This document shows positions 32,032-40,540 of a stretch of DNA of 45,723 bases, piece after piece. Position 1 is the stretch's first letter. Every line of letters begins with the position of its first letter. Below the pieces are notes generated by a model. The model worked only from the letters and a program-made list of their open reading frames with translations. It made no database searches and was not told where the DNA came from. The stretch covers positions 1-45,723 of the forward strand of contig JADIIM010000020.1 in NCBI GenBank assembly GCA_015351705.1. The letters are read 5' to 3'. The position numbers were made by a program, and so were the translations under genes. The DNA comes from Aeromicrobium sp. Lineage in GTDB: Bacteria; Actinomycetota; Coriobacteriia; Anaerosomatales; Anaerosomataceae.

Positions 32032-33650
32032 ACGGCCAGGTGCAGCTCTCGTTACGTGGTCGCAATCCCGATGTGCTTACGTGCATCGCGAACCTTTCGA
32101 ACGACGAGGTCTTCACGCCACCCGAGTTCGCGAATCGGATGCTGGATGCCGTCGCGACCGCATGGGCGGAGGACAACGGTGGCGCGAACCTGTGGGCGGA
32201 TCCCTCAGCGCGGTTCCTCGACCCCTTCACAAAGTCCGGCGTCTTCCTCCGCGAGATCACCAGCCGTTTGACGAAGGGGCTCGCGAAAGAAATTCCGGAC
32301 CTTGAAGAGCGCGTCGATCACATCCTGACCAAGCAGGTGTTCGGCATCGGCATCACCCAGCTCACCAGTCTGCTTGCCCGCCGCAGCGTGTACTGCTCGA
32401 AGCATGCTCAGGGTGAGCATTCGATTGCGAGATCGTTCGAGAACGATCAAGGCAACATCTGGTTCGAGAGGACCGAGCACACGTGGGCAGACGGCAAGTG
32501 TACGTACTGCGGGGCCAGCAAGAAGACATTGGGCAGAGGTGGAGATCTGGAAACCCACGCCTACGCGCTCATCCATACAGACGACGCGAAGGCTAGTGTG
32601 CGCGAGCTCTTTGGAGGAGACATGCAGTTCGATGTGATCATCGGCAACCCGCCATACCAGTTGGATGATGGCGGTTACGGCACGAGCGCCGCGCCGATCT
32701 ACCAGTTGTTCGTCGAGCAGGCGAAGGCTCTAGAGCCACGCTACCTCTCGATGGTCATTCCCGCGCGGTGGTTCGCGGGCGGCAAGGGGCTCGACGAGTT
32801 CAGGGAGTCGATGCTCACTGACGATCGCCTGCGTTCGATCGACGACTTTCTGAGTGCGGCCGACGTGTTTCCCGGTGTGGGACTCAAGGGAGGCGTGTGC
32901 TACTTCCTGTGGGACCGGGACAACCCCGGACCCTGCACGGTATCCACGCATTTCAAGGATTGGCCCGTATCGACAGCCACCCGACCGCTACTCGAAGAGG
33001 GTGCGGATGTGTTCATACGGTTCAACGAGGGGCTATCGATTCTGAAGAAGGTTGTCGCTGTCGAGAGCGGCCAATCTGACACGTTGTTGTTGCCTGACGA
33101 CAAGCGGTTCGACAAGCTGGTGAGCTCCCGAAAGCCGTTCGGGCTCGAGACCACGTTCAAGGGCAAGGCAAGTGGGGGCGCCGATGATGTCCTCGTGTAC
33201 CAGAACGGCGGAAAGGGTTACGTCGCCAGAGTCTCGATTACGGTAGGGACGCACCTAATTGATTCGTGGAAGGTCTACGTGGGCCGAGCTGCTCCTGGAA
33301 CCGGCAACAAAGACACCTATCCGCATAGGATTCTAAGCACGCCTTTCGTTGGTGAGCCGGGCACTATTTCCTCAGAGACTTACCTCTGTATTGGACCCTT
33401 CGACACCCGAACTGAGGCTGAGAGCGCGCTGTCCTACCTCACCTGTCGCCTCACCCGTCTACTGATTCTCCTGCACAAGCCATCCCAGGACACGACACGC
33501 AAGGTCTACACCTTTGTGCCGACTCAGGAATGGACGAAGGTGTGGACGGACGAAGACCTCTACGCTAAGTACGACATCTCGGAGAGTGAGATCGCGTTCA
33601 TCGAGAAGCTGGTCCGGCCCATGGAGTTCCAGGGGAGTCTCGAGGAATGA
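32028..33650 (+). CDS. Eco57I-type N6-adenine DNA methyltransferase
   Basis: A 540-residue modification subunit. It has SNDEVFTPPEFANRML (24-39), a modified SAM motif FLDPFTKSGVFLREI (63-77), a zinc-finger-like insertion (CSKH...H...CTYC, about 122-160), and the catalytic IIGNPPYQL with N207-P-P-Y210. The second half would hold target recognition. LDPF-KSGVF in place of the usual DPACGSGxF is characteristic of a family found with helicase/nuclease partners. It starts in the overlap with the preceding gene and its stop overlaps the next start (ATGA), forming a tight three-gene restriction-modification operon. Confidence 0.86.
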   Translation: MNGQVQLSLRGRNPDVLTCIANLSNDEVFTPPEFANRMLDAVATAWAEDNGGANLWADPSARFLDPFTKSGVFLREITSRLTKGLAKEIPDLEERVDHILTKQVFGIGITQLTSLLARRSVYCSKHAQGEHSIARSFENDQGNIWFERTEHTWADGKCTYCGASKKTLGRGGDLETHAYALIHTDDAKASVRELFGGDMQFDVIIGNPPYQLDDGGYGTSAAPIYQLFVEQAKALEPRYLSMVIPARWFAGGKGLDEFRESMLTDDRLRSIDDFLSAADVFPGVGLKGGVCYFLWDRDNPGPCTVSTHFKDWPVSTATRPLLEEGADVFIRFNEGLSILKKVVAVESGQSDTLLLPDDKRFDKLVSSRKPFGLETTFKGKASGGADDVLVYQNGGKGYVARVSITVGTHLIDSWKVYVGRAAPGTGNKDTYPHRILSTPFVGEPGTISSETYLCIGPFDTRTEAESALSYLTCRLTRLLILLHKPSQDTTRKVYTFVPTQEWTKVWTDEDLYAKYDISESEIAFIEKLVRPMEFQGSLEE

Positions 33651-36202
33651 GCCGGACCATCGAGCATATTCTTGCGCCCAAGCCCAAGGCGCGGCCGCGC
33701 ATCTACGCGTACTCGATCGATGACGAGGCGCACAGGGGTCTGCTGAAGGTCGGGCAGACTACACGCGACGCAAAGCAGCGCGTCGCCGACCAGTTGAAGA
33801 CCGCCGCCATCAAGAACTTCAGAATCGAACTAGACGAATCCGCTGAACGCGACGACGGGACTGTGTTCAGCGATCACGAGGTGCGCGCAGCGCTTGCTCG
33901 GAAGGGCTTCGAGAACGTCGAGCTTGAATGGGTGCGGTGCTCTGTCGCTGACGTGCGGACCGTGCTCAGCGAGCTGCGCACCGGCCAGCAGTTCACGGGT
34001 ACGCACCACCAGACGTTCGCGATGCGGCGCGAACAGGCGGAAGCCGTTGAGAAGACGCACGCCTACTTCCACTCGGTCTGGGCGGAGGACATGCACGCCG
34101 TCCCACGGTTCCTATGGAACGCGAAGATGCGCTTCGGCAAGACCTTCACCGCGTATCAGCTGGCCAAGAAGCTCGGTGCCAGGCGGGTGCTGGTGGTGAC
34201 CTTCAAGCCAGCGGTCGAGGACGCATGGCAGACGGACCTGGAGTCTCACACGGACTTCGATGGATGGCGGTACATGTCACGCAATTCCGACCTGGACCCC
34301 AACAAGATCGATCGCAGGACGCCCCTCGTCTACTTCGGCTCGTTCCAGGACCTGCTCGGCCGTGATGACGCGGGAAACATCAAGCCCAAGAACGAATGGC
34401 TGCACAAGGTTGAGTGGGATCTCGTCGTCTTCGACGAGTACCACTTCGGCGCGTGGCGGGAGACGGCGAAGGAACTCTTCGAGGGGGAGGACGACGCTGT
34501 CGCCAAGAAGGAGACCAAGCTCGAGTACACCGCAAGCCTCGAGGTGATGAACGAGGACCTCAGCGTGCTCTCTGAGAAGGAGACCGAGTTCCTCCCAATC
34601 ACCACCAAGGCCTACTTGTACCTTTCGGGCACCCCGTTCAAGGCGTTGGCAACCGGGGAGTTCATTGAGGAGCAGATCTTCAACTGGACCTACACGGACG
34701 AGCAGCGCGCCAAAGAGGAATTTGGCGCAGCGCATCCCGGCGCATGGAACCCGTACGGTGCGTTGCCGCAGATGCGCTTGCTCACGTACCAGATGCCCGA
34801 CGAGTTGCTCGCGATCGCGAGTGCAGGAGAGTTCGATGAGTTCGACCTCAACGCCTTCTTCGTCGCCTCAGGCGTTGGCGCAGATGCACGGTTTGAGCAC
34901 AAGGACGAGGTGCAGAAGTGGCTCGACATCATCCGAGGCTCATACGCACCTCAGATCGTCGATGCCCTGAAGTCGGCGACTCGGCCACCTTGGCCCTACT
35001 CGGACGTCCGCCTGTTGCCGTACCTGCAGCACTCGTTCTGGTTCATGCCGAACGTCGCCGCGTGTCATGCGATGGCGAATCTGCTCGCGGAGAAGCAGAA
35101 CGTCTTCTGGCATGACTACGAAGTCGTCGTCTCCGCGGGCGCATCGGCAGGCATCGGTCTTGATGCGCTGCCGCCCGTTCGTTCTGCGATCGGCGGCGGA
35201 TTCGACACCAAGACGATCACGTTGTCGTGCGGCAAGCTCACGACTGGCGTGACGGTGCCGCAGTGGTCTTCAATCCTGATGCTCCGCAACCTGACGTCAC
35301 CCGAAACCTACTTCCAGGCGGCCTTCCGCGTTCAGTCGCCGTGGTCGATCAAGAACCCGAACGGCGATGACCCGAATGAAGAGGAAATCCTCAAGCCCAT
35401 CTGCTTCGTGTTCGACTTCGCGCCCACCCGGGCGCTGCGACAGCTGTCCGAGTACGGGCTGGGACTCTCCCCGAATGAGACGAATCCGGAGAATGCGGTC
35501 AAAGACCTCGTCTCGTTCCTGCCGGTGCTCGCGTATGACGGCGCCAACATGGTGCCGATCGACGCGGGAAGCATTCTCGATATCGCGATGGCGGGCACGT
35601 CGGGAACGCTTCTGGCTCGCAAGTGGGAGTCCGCCCTGCTGGTGAATGTCGACAACGACACTCTTCGGCGCATTCTGGACAACCCGGAGGCCATGGCGGC
35701 GGTCGAGCGCATCGAGGGCTGGCGCGCCCTCGGCGACAACATCATCGAGACCATCATCAACAAGAGCGACAAGGTGAAGGACCTTAAGAGCAAGGCCAAG
35801 GACGGAAGGTTGACCGCGAAGGAGAAGCGGCAACTGACGGATGAGGAGAAGGAGTACAAGTCCAAGCGCAAGCTCGTCCAGGAGAAGCTGATCAAGTTCG
35901 CCACGCGCATTCCCGCGTTTATGTACCTGACTGACTTCCGCGAGAACACGCTCCAGGATGTCATCACCAAGCTTGAGCCGGACCTGTTCCTGGCGGTTAC
36001 CGGGCTTACGGTGAAGGACTTCCACCTACTCGTTCGGCTGAAGGTCTTCAACACTGAGCGCATGAATCAGGCAGTGTTCGCCTTCCGGCGATATGAGGAT
36101 GCCTCGTTGCGCTACACGGGCATCGACAGTCATCCGGGGCTGACGCACTACGGGTTGTATGACACGGTGGTGGCGCGGGAAGACACGGCGACGTACGGGT
36201 AG
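33647..36202 (+). CDS. Restriction protein: GIY-YIG nuclease domain fused to SF2 helicase
   Basis: An 851-residue protein. Residues about 17-85 look like a GIY-YIG nuclease of the T5orf172 type (RIYAY...LLKVGQTTRDAKQRV...DHEVRAAL). Then a superfamily 2 helicase: motif I KMRFGKTFT with K165, Ia VVTFKPAVEDAW, motif II DEYH at 263-266, motif III SGTP at 327-330, and motif VI around QAAFRVQSPW. A lysine-rich coiled segment (about 705-745) precedes the C-terminal region. It is most likely the translocating, DNA-cleaving subunit that restricts DNA left unmodified by the two preceding proteins. Moderate G+C (50% in 32401-32460 within the operon) marks it as acquired. Confidence 0.85.
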   Translation: MSRTIEHILAPKPKARPRIYAYSIDDEAHRGLLKVGQTTRDAKQRVADQLKTAAIKNFRIELDESAERDDGTVFSDHEVRAALARKGFENVELEWVRCSVADVRTVLSELRTGQQFTGTHHQTFAMRREQAEAVEKTHAYFHSVWAEDMHAVPRFLWNAKMRFGKTFTAYQLAKKLGARRVLVVTFKPAVEDAWQTDLESHTDFDGWRYMSRNSDLDPNKIDRRTPLVYFGSFQDLLGRDDAGNIKPKNEWLHKVEWDLVVFDEYHFGAWRETAKELFEGEDDAVAKKETKLEYTASLEVMNEDLSVLSEKETEFLPITTKAYLYLSGTPFKALATGEFIEEQIFNWTYTDEQRAKEEFGAAHPGAWNPYGALPQMRLLTYQMPDELLAIASAGEFDEFDLNAFFVASGVGADARFEHKDEVQKWLDIIRGSYAPQIVDALKSATRPPWPYSDVRLLPYLQHSFWFMPNVAACHAMANLLAEKQNVFWHDYEVVVSAGASAGIGLDALPPVRSAIGGGFDTKTITLSCGKLTTGVTVPQWSSILMLRNLTSPETYFQAAFRVQSPWSIKNPNGDDPNEEEILKPICFVFDFAPTRALRQLSEYGLGLSPNETNPENAVKDLVSFLPVLAYDGANMVPIDAGSILDIAMAGTSGTLLARKWESALLVNVDNDTLRRILDNPEAMAAVERIEGWRALGDNIIETIINKSDKVKDLKSKAKDGRLTAKEKRQLTDEEKEYKSKRKLVQEKLIKFATRIPAFMYLTDFRENTLQDVITKLEPDLFLAVTGLTVKDFHLLVRLKVFNTERMNQAVFAFRRYEDASLRYTGIDSHPGLTHYGLYDTVVAREDTATYG

Positions 36203-36225
36203 GGCGCGCGAAGTGTGGCGCGCCC
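36202..36225 (+). terminator. 8-bp hairpin at the end of the R-M operon
   Basis: GGGCGCGC (36202-36209) and GCGCGCCC (36218-36225) pair perfectly around an 8-base loop, directly at the stop codon of the helicase gene. No T-run follows. The rest of the gap to the NurA gene (to 36465) shows no gene. Confidence 0.5.
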
Positions 36226-36465
36226 ATGCGCGTCGATTTGCTAGGAGTTGTCGGTCTCGTTGGCCTCAGCACCGAACTCCCGCGTACTTGTTGACCACGG
36301 ACAAGGTCTCTCGCGCGTCGCAGTACATGCTCAAGATAGGCGGGGGCGGCAGCACCCGGTTGCTTCCAGATACACCGCGCAGCCGCCGGTCGCCAGCAGC
36401 GCGCTTTACCAGACTCGCCCATTTGCCGAGTATTGTGGTACCGGCTGCCGATTCCTGGGGGATTC

Positions 36466-37836
36466 TTGAGCTCAGACACTTCGGACCACTTGCAGGGCGA
36501 TCCTGACCTTTTCGTCCGCATCGCGGAGAACGCGCTGCTGGTTGCCGACGACCTGCGCCGTGAGTACTTCCAGTCCACACTCGGCATCGCACGCGAGATG
36601 CGCACAGTCTTCCGGAGTGGTAGCGGTCGCCACCGCATCACCGCCGTGGACACGGTGCCCATGCCACCGGTCCCCGTCGCGTTCATCGACGGTGGCATTG
36701 CACAGGCCGACCTGTCGATCGCGGCTCCGCTTGTGGTGCGTGCCGGCATCTTCCGGGTGAAGCCCGGGGAGCGGGACTTGGAGAAGCGCGAGACGTTCGA
36801 TCACTTCCCGCTCATGCTTGGGCAGTTGCGCGGCGGGCTGAAGGCCGATCGGCGGTATGGCGACGTTGTCCGGCAGCTGGTCGAGCTCGGTGCGATGGTC
36901 GCGGCGCTTGAGGACGATGCGTTCGATGACATCCGGCTGCTGATGCTTCACGGTCCACTGCAGTTTGTGAGCGGGCCGTTCTTCGGGCACTGGTTCTTCC
37001 CTGAGGACTACGAGGCGATGCTTCAGCGCAACGATGCGGAGCGCCCGTATGTGCTTACCACGCTGAGCAAGTTCGCCGGGTGGTGCAAGGAGTGTCACCT
37101 GCAGGGGACTGAGCGGTGCACGAGGGATATCGGTGACAAGCACCTGCCAGCCGTGTGCATGATGGCATTCCTCCAACATCACATCCTGGAGCGGGCGCGG
37201 CATAAGGGTGTGCTCGTGTGCGGTGTGGTTGAGCGCTCGTTCGGCCGGAGCGTCACGCGGCATGTGGTCAAGGAGATGCTCACGACGCGGCCGGAGCTCT
37301 TCGATCGGCTCCTGGGCGCAATCGAGATGCGCGGACGTGGCGTAACTGCGCAGGTCGACGCCATCCTCGACGCCACCCGGTATAACGATGCGGTCTTGCT
37401 GGCGCTCGCGATGAACCGCGGCGAGGCGCTCGAGTGGTACCCGGTCAATCCTCGGCTGAAGATCAACGACGAGCGAGTGGCGCTGTTCCCTGACGTCCAG
37501 AATACGTTCGTGCGGGTCACCTCGGCGAAGTACCCCATGCGGATCGAGGTTCCCGCGGGTTACGGGGCGGAGGAATGCGAGGGAGTGCTCAGGAGGGCGT
37601 ATGAGTACGCATCGCTGCTGCCCGGTTACGCCTTCCCGATCGGGCTGGACATCGCGGACAAGTACGCCGCCATCCCCGGCTGGATGACCAAGGCATATCA
37701 CCAGCTGATCCTCGCCGAGTACGGGCGTTTGCTAGCCGGCGAGTTTGTGGAGATGACGGACACTGAGGCGCTCAAGGCGATGATCGTGATGCAGGGGACA
37801 GGCAAGCGGAGTCGCAGGACGAGACCGGAGGTCTGA
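36466..37836 (+). CDS. nurA: NurA-domain nuclease
   Basis: A 456-residue NurA-like nuclease. The RNase H-like core starts with VAFIDGGIAQADLSIAAPLVVRAG (D75), and later parts include LLMLHGPLQ, GVLVCGVVERSFGRSVTR and VTSAKYPMRIEVP. NurA works with the hexameric ATPase HerA, encoded three bases downstream, to process DNA ends. In the second acidic motif, normally D-G-x-L, this protein reads HGPL, so one metal ligand may be changed. Start is uncertain: TTG at 36466 follows a GGGGGA stretch and gives an MSSDTSD... N-terminus; an earlier TTG at 36433 is in frame. Confidence 0.82.
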   Translation: MSSDTSDHLQGDPDLFVRIAENALLVADDLRREYFQSTLGIAREMRTVFRSGSGRHRITAVDTVPMPPVPVAFIDGGIAQADLSIAAPLVVRAGIFRVKPGERDLEKRETFDHFPLMLGQLRGGLKADRRYGDVVRQLVELGAMVAALEDDAFDDIRLLMLHGPLQFVSGPFFGHWFFPEDYEAMLQRNDAERPYVLTTLSKFAGWCKECHLQGTERCTRDIGDKHLPAVCMMAFLQHHILERARHKGVLVCGVVERSFGRSVTRHVVKEMLTTRPELFDRLLGAIEMRGRGVTAQVDAILDATRYNDAVLLALAMNRGEALEWYPVNPRLKINDERVALFPDVQNTFVRVTSAKYPMRIEVPAGYGAEECEGVLRRAYEYASLLPGYAFPIGLDIADKYAAIPGWMTKAYHQLILAEYGRLLAGEFVEMTDTEALKAMIVMQGTGKRSRRTRPEV

Positions 37837-37839
37837 TCT

Positions 37840-39528
37840 GTGGAGAACGCTGGAGGCATTCCCGTCGGCACCGTGGTGGGTGTGAGCTCGACAACTGAGT
37901 TCCAGATGCAGGTGCGGCCGGACGCGGTGAGGGCGCAGGACCTCGTGGCGGTGGACACCATCGAGGAAGGACAGACGTACCGGGTCTGGGCCAAGGTGGG
38001 CGCGATTGAGCGCCTGAACCCGCTCTTCCCCCGGGAGGCCGCGCAGGAACTCGCGTTCCAGGGCCGCGACCCTGTGGACTCGGTGATCTCGATGTCGCGG
38101 GAGATGATCACGGCCACGTGCAGGGTGGTCGGTGTTCAGCGGGATGGCCGGCTCGAGCCTCCCAAGTACCCCGTGCAGCCGGCAGGGCGCGTATACGTCC
38201 CGCCCGCGGAGGAGATCGAGTCGTTCCTTGTTGGAGATACGCCGGAGCATCGGCGGCTCTACCTCGGCACCGAGCGCGGGAACAAGGACGTGAGGGTCTT
38301 CGTGGATGGGCACATGGTGGTGTCGAGGCATCTGGCGGTGCTGGCGTCCACCGGTGCGGGCAAGACCGTGGCGACGCGTCGAGTCATCGACGAGCTCCGC
38401 GACAAGGGATATCCCGTGCTCATCTTCGACCCGCACGGTGACTACGAACGCCTTGCGCCCAAGCCCGGCAATACTGTGACCTCGTACGTGCCGGATATCA
38501 ACCTCGGGGCGGAGTCCATCGACCAGGTGATCAGCTACCTGGCCGGACTCTCGGGCGAGGAACTCACACCGCCGCAGCTGTCGTTCGTCACTGCACTGAT
38601 GAACGTGCTAACCGACTCCCGGCTAGTGGCGCGGATGAACGATGCGCTCAGGGAGCAGGGACTCCAACCGCTTACGGAGACGCTCGCGCGCAACCACTTC
38701 CATGCGATCTCGGCTGCTGCTGCGGTGATCCAGGAGCTCAAGGCCGCCGACGACCGGGTGCCGCTGCCCAGGGAGATCTCCACGCTGGCGCCGGGGCTGA
38801 ACGTTGGTGCCGGGACCGCCAATGCGGTGCGCCGGCAGGCGGGCACGGCCTCCAAGCAGTACGCCAACATGCGCAAGATGAACCGCGCCCGGATGGAGTC
38901 GGCCTCACCGCTGCCAGTGGGCGAGGGCCTCAGGGGCATCATCAAGGACGGCCACGTCGCGCGCATCGTGCTGGAGGGCTACTCGGAGGCGCTTCGGCAG
39001 TCGTTAGTGGCCAACATCATGCAGGAACTTCTTGCAGCGCGCGTGGATGATCAGGTGCCACGCTTCGTCACGGTCATCGAGGAGGCGCACAACTTCATCC
39101 CGGGGTGGAACGCGGGTGGTGCCGCCGCGGGCGAGGCTCCGTCGCTCCCAGTGATCAAGCAGATCGCCACCGAGGGCCGCAAGTACGGGATGGGGCTGAT
39201 CTTCATCTCTCAGCGCCCCAGTCGCATTGACTCCACGGTGCTCTCGCAGGCCAACAGCTTCCTGATCATGAAGATCGTGAACCCGAACGATCAGAAGTAC
39301 ATCCGCGATGTGGTTGAGACCATGGGTGAAGACGAAGCGAAATCGCTCCCCAGTCTCAACACGGGTGAGGCGCTCCTGTCCGGCTCGTTCACGCGGATCC
39401 CGGTGATGGTGAGAGTGGAGAAGAGCCGGAGCGAGGGCAAGCACGAGGAAGAGGACTTCCTTGCGGGGGTGAAGGCGCCGGGCGGTGCTGCCCTTGCAGC
39501 GGAGGAGAGCGGGGGGTGGGGCCGGTGA
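37840..39528 (+). CDS. herA: HerA family ATPase
   Basis: A 562-residue FtsK-HerA superfamily DNA translocase. An N-terminal HAS-barrel (about 5-110) is followed by the ATPase core: Walker A STGAGKT with K175, DPHGDY at 197-202 (a HerA hallmark), Walker B VIEEAH around 412-417, and sensor-like FISQRPSRIDSTVLSQANS. GTG start with GGAGG eight bases upstream. It should form a hexameric ring that feeds DNA to the NurA nuclease and perhaps to the PD-(D/E)XK proteins encoded after it, whose first gene overlaps this one by 13 bases. HerA-nuclease operons are a recurring theme in bacterial antiphage systems. Confidence 0.92.
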   Translation: MENAGGIPVGTVVGVSSTTEFQMQVRPDAVRAQDLVAVDTIEEGQTYRVWAKVGAIERLNPLFPREAAQELAFQGRDPVDSVISMSREMITATCRVVGVQRDGRLEPPKYPVQPAGRVYVPPAEEIESFLVGDTPEHRRLYLGTERGNKDVRVFVDGHMVVSRHLAVLASTGAGKTVATRRVIDELRDKGYPVLIFDPHGDYERLAPKPGNTVTSYVPDINLGAESIDQVISYLAGLSGEELTPPQLSFVTALMNVLTDSRLVARMNDALREQGLQPLTETLARNHFHAISAAAAVIQELKAADDRVPLPREISTLAPGLNVGAGTANAVRRQAGTASKQYANMRKMNRARMESASPLPVGEGLRGIIKDGHVARIVLEGYSEALRQSLVANIMQELLAARVDDQVPRFVTVIEEAHNFIPGWNAGGAAAGEAPSLPVIKQIATEGRKYGMGLIFISQRPSRIDSTVLSQANSFLIMKIVNPNDQKYIRDVVETMGEDEAKSLPSLNTGEALLSGSFTRIPVMVRVEKSRSEGKHEEEDFLAGVKAPGGAALAAEESGGWGR

Positions 39529-39962
39529 TCGATCTGGTGCCGATTCTCCGAGTTCTGGCCTCCAAGCGCCCCATCTTCCACTCGGAGGCGGACTTCCAGC
39601 TCGCGCTCGGCATGGAGATCGAGCGCGCACACCCCGACGCTGCCGTGCGCCTCGAGTACAAGCCGTTTCCGGGTGAGCGCGTCCATCTCGACATGTTGAT
39701 CTGCCACGGCGGCCGCTGGATGGCTGTGGAGCTCAAGTACAAGACGCGTCAGGTGAGCGTCGACTGGCAGGGCGAGCGTTTCGAGCTTGTGCAGCAGGGC
39801 GCGCAGGACTTGAGCGGCTACGACATCTGGAAGGACGTTACGCGCGTCGAGCGGATCTGCGCTGCGTTCGAGAACGTCGACGGTTACGTGATAGTGCTCA
39901 GCAACGACAGCTCATTGTGGCGTCGCGTGTCTGAGACCGATACGAGCGTCGGCGCGGCCTAG
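39516..39962 (+). CDS. PD-(D/E)XK nuclease-like protein, cut short by an in-frame TAG
   Basis: A 148-residue product with a PD-(D/E)XK-like core: E24 in FHSEADFQLAL, D59 in HLDMLI and E72-x-K74 in VELKYKT, the usual D...ExK spacing. It starts inside the HerA gene (GTG 39516, GGAGGAG upstream), so it belongs to the NurA-HerA operon. At 39960-39962 a TAG ends the frame, but the same frame continues without another stop (RVFEGRR...LYWASHAGAGTM...) into the gene at 40029-40538. The homologues I recall run through this point, so this appears to be the N-terminal half of one roughly 340-residue protein. Confidence 0.75.
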   Translation: MGPVIDLVPILRVLASKRPIFHSEADFQLALGMEIERAHPDAAVRLEYKPFPGERVHLDMLICHGGRWMAVELKYKTRQVSVDWQGERFELVQQGAQDLSGYDIWKDVTRVERICAAFENVDGYVIVLSNDSSLWRRVSETDTSVGAA

Positions 39963-40028
39963 AGGGTCTTCGAGGGGAGGCGGGCGTCCGGCTCTCTCTA
40001 CTGGGCATCGCACGCGGGTGCCGGCACC

Positions 40029-40538
40029 ATGAAGACGCGGGAGGCGCCGCTGGTCCTCGGCAATGAGTACGAGCTCCACTGGGCGGACTACTCCCGCCTG
40101 GGTCCTGGACCGGGGGAGACGCTGCGGATGCTGGTGGTCCCGGTTGCGAGGCCGGCGGTTCGTGCGGCGGTTGCACCGACGCCAGTTGCGGCGGGCGAAC
40201 CCACGGTGCCGGTGGCCGGGCTGGTCGCTGAGGCCAAGCGCGTGAGGGGAGCGGGCGCGCATGTTGTGCGCCCGACTGTTCAGCGTGGGCGTCGCTCAAA
40301 GTACGCGCCAGTCGTCGAGTACCTCCAGGGTGTCAGGTCCGATCGTGTTGATCTGACCTACCGGCAGATCGAGGAGATGGTGGGCGAACCGCTGCCACCT
40401 TCGGCACACAATCATCGGGCAGCCTGGTCCAACTCTGACCAGAATCCTTGGCCATTGATGCGTCACGTGCTGGATGCTGGCTGGAGGGTCGAGTCGATTC
40501 GGATGGGCAGCAAGGTCGTGTTCGTGCGGGCGAGGTAG
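40029..40538 (+). CDS. C-terminal part of the interrupted HerA-linked nuclease
   Basis: 169 residues if begun at the ATG at 40029. It is in the same frame as the preceding PD-(D/E)XK piece and separated from it only by the TAG at 39960. The first part (TREAPLVLGNEYELHWADYSRL) continues the nuclease family; an Ala/Pro/Val-rich linker leads to a separate C-terminal domain (about 88-168) with KYAPVVEYLQ, YRQIEEMVG, LPPSAHNHRAAWSNS and LDAGWRVESI. I recall that as a small domain (DUF7662-like) often found on nucleases. If the TAG is a true stop, this half may be translated by reinitiation or not at all. Confidence 0.65.
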   Translation: MKTREAPLVLGNEYELHWADYSRLGPGPGETLRMLVVPVARPAVRAAVAPTPVAAGEPTVPVAGLVAEAKRVRGAGAHVVRPTVQRGRRSKYAPVVEYLQGVRSDRVDLTYRQIEEMVGEPLPPSAHNHRAAWSNSDQNPWPLMRHVLDAGWRVESIRMGSKVVFVRAR

Positions 40539-40540
40539 CC

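Noticed and set aside
36433-36465. Upstream TTG as the NurA start
   Set aside because: It adds eleven residues without a clear ribosome site; the TTG at 36466 follows a G-rich site. This remains uncertain.
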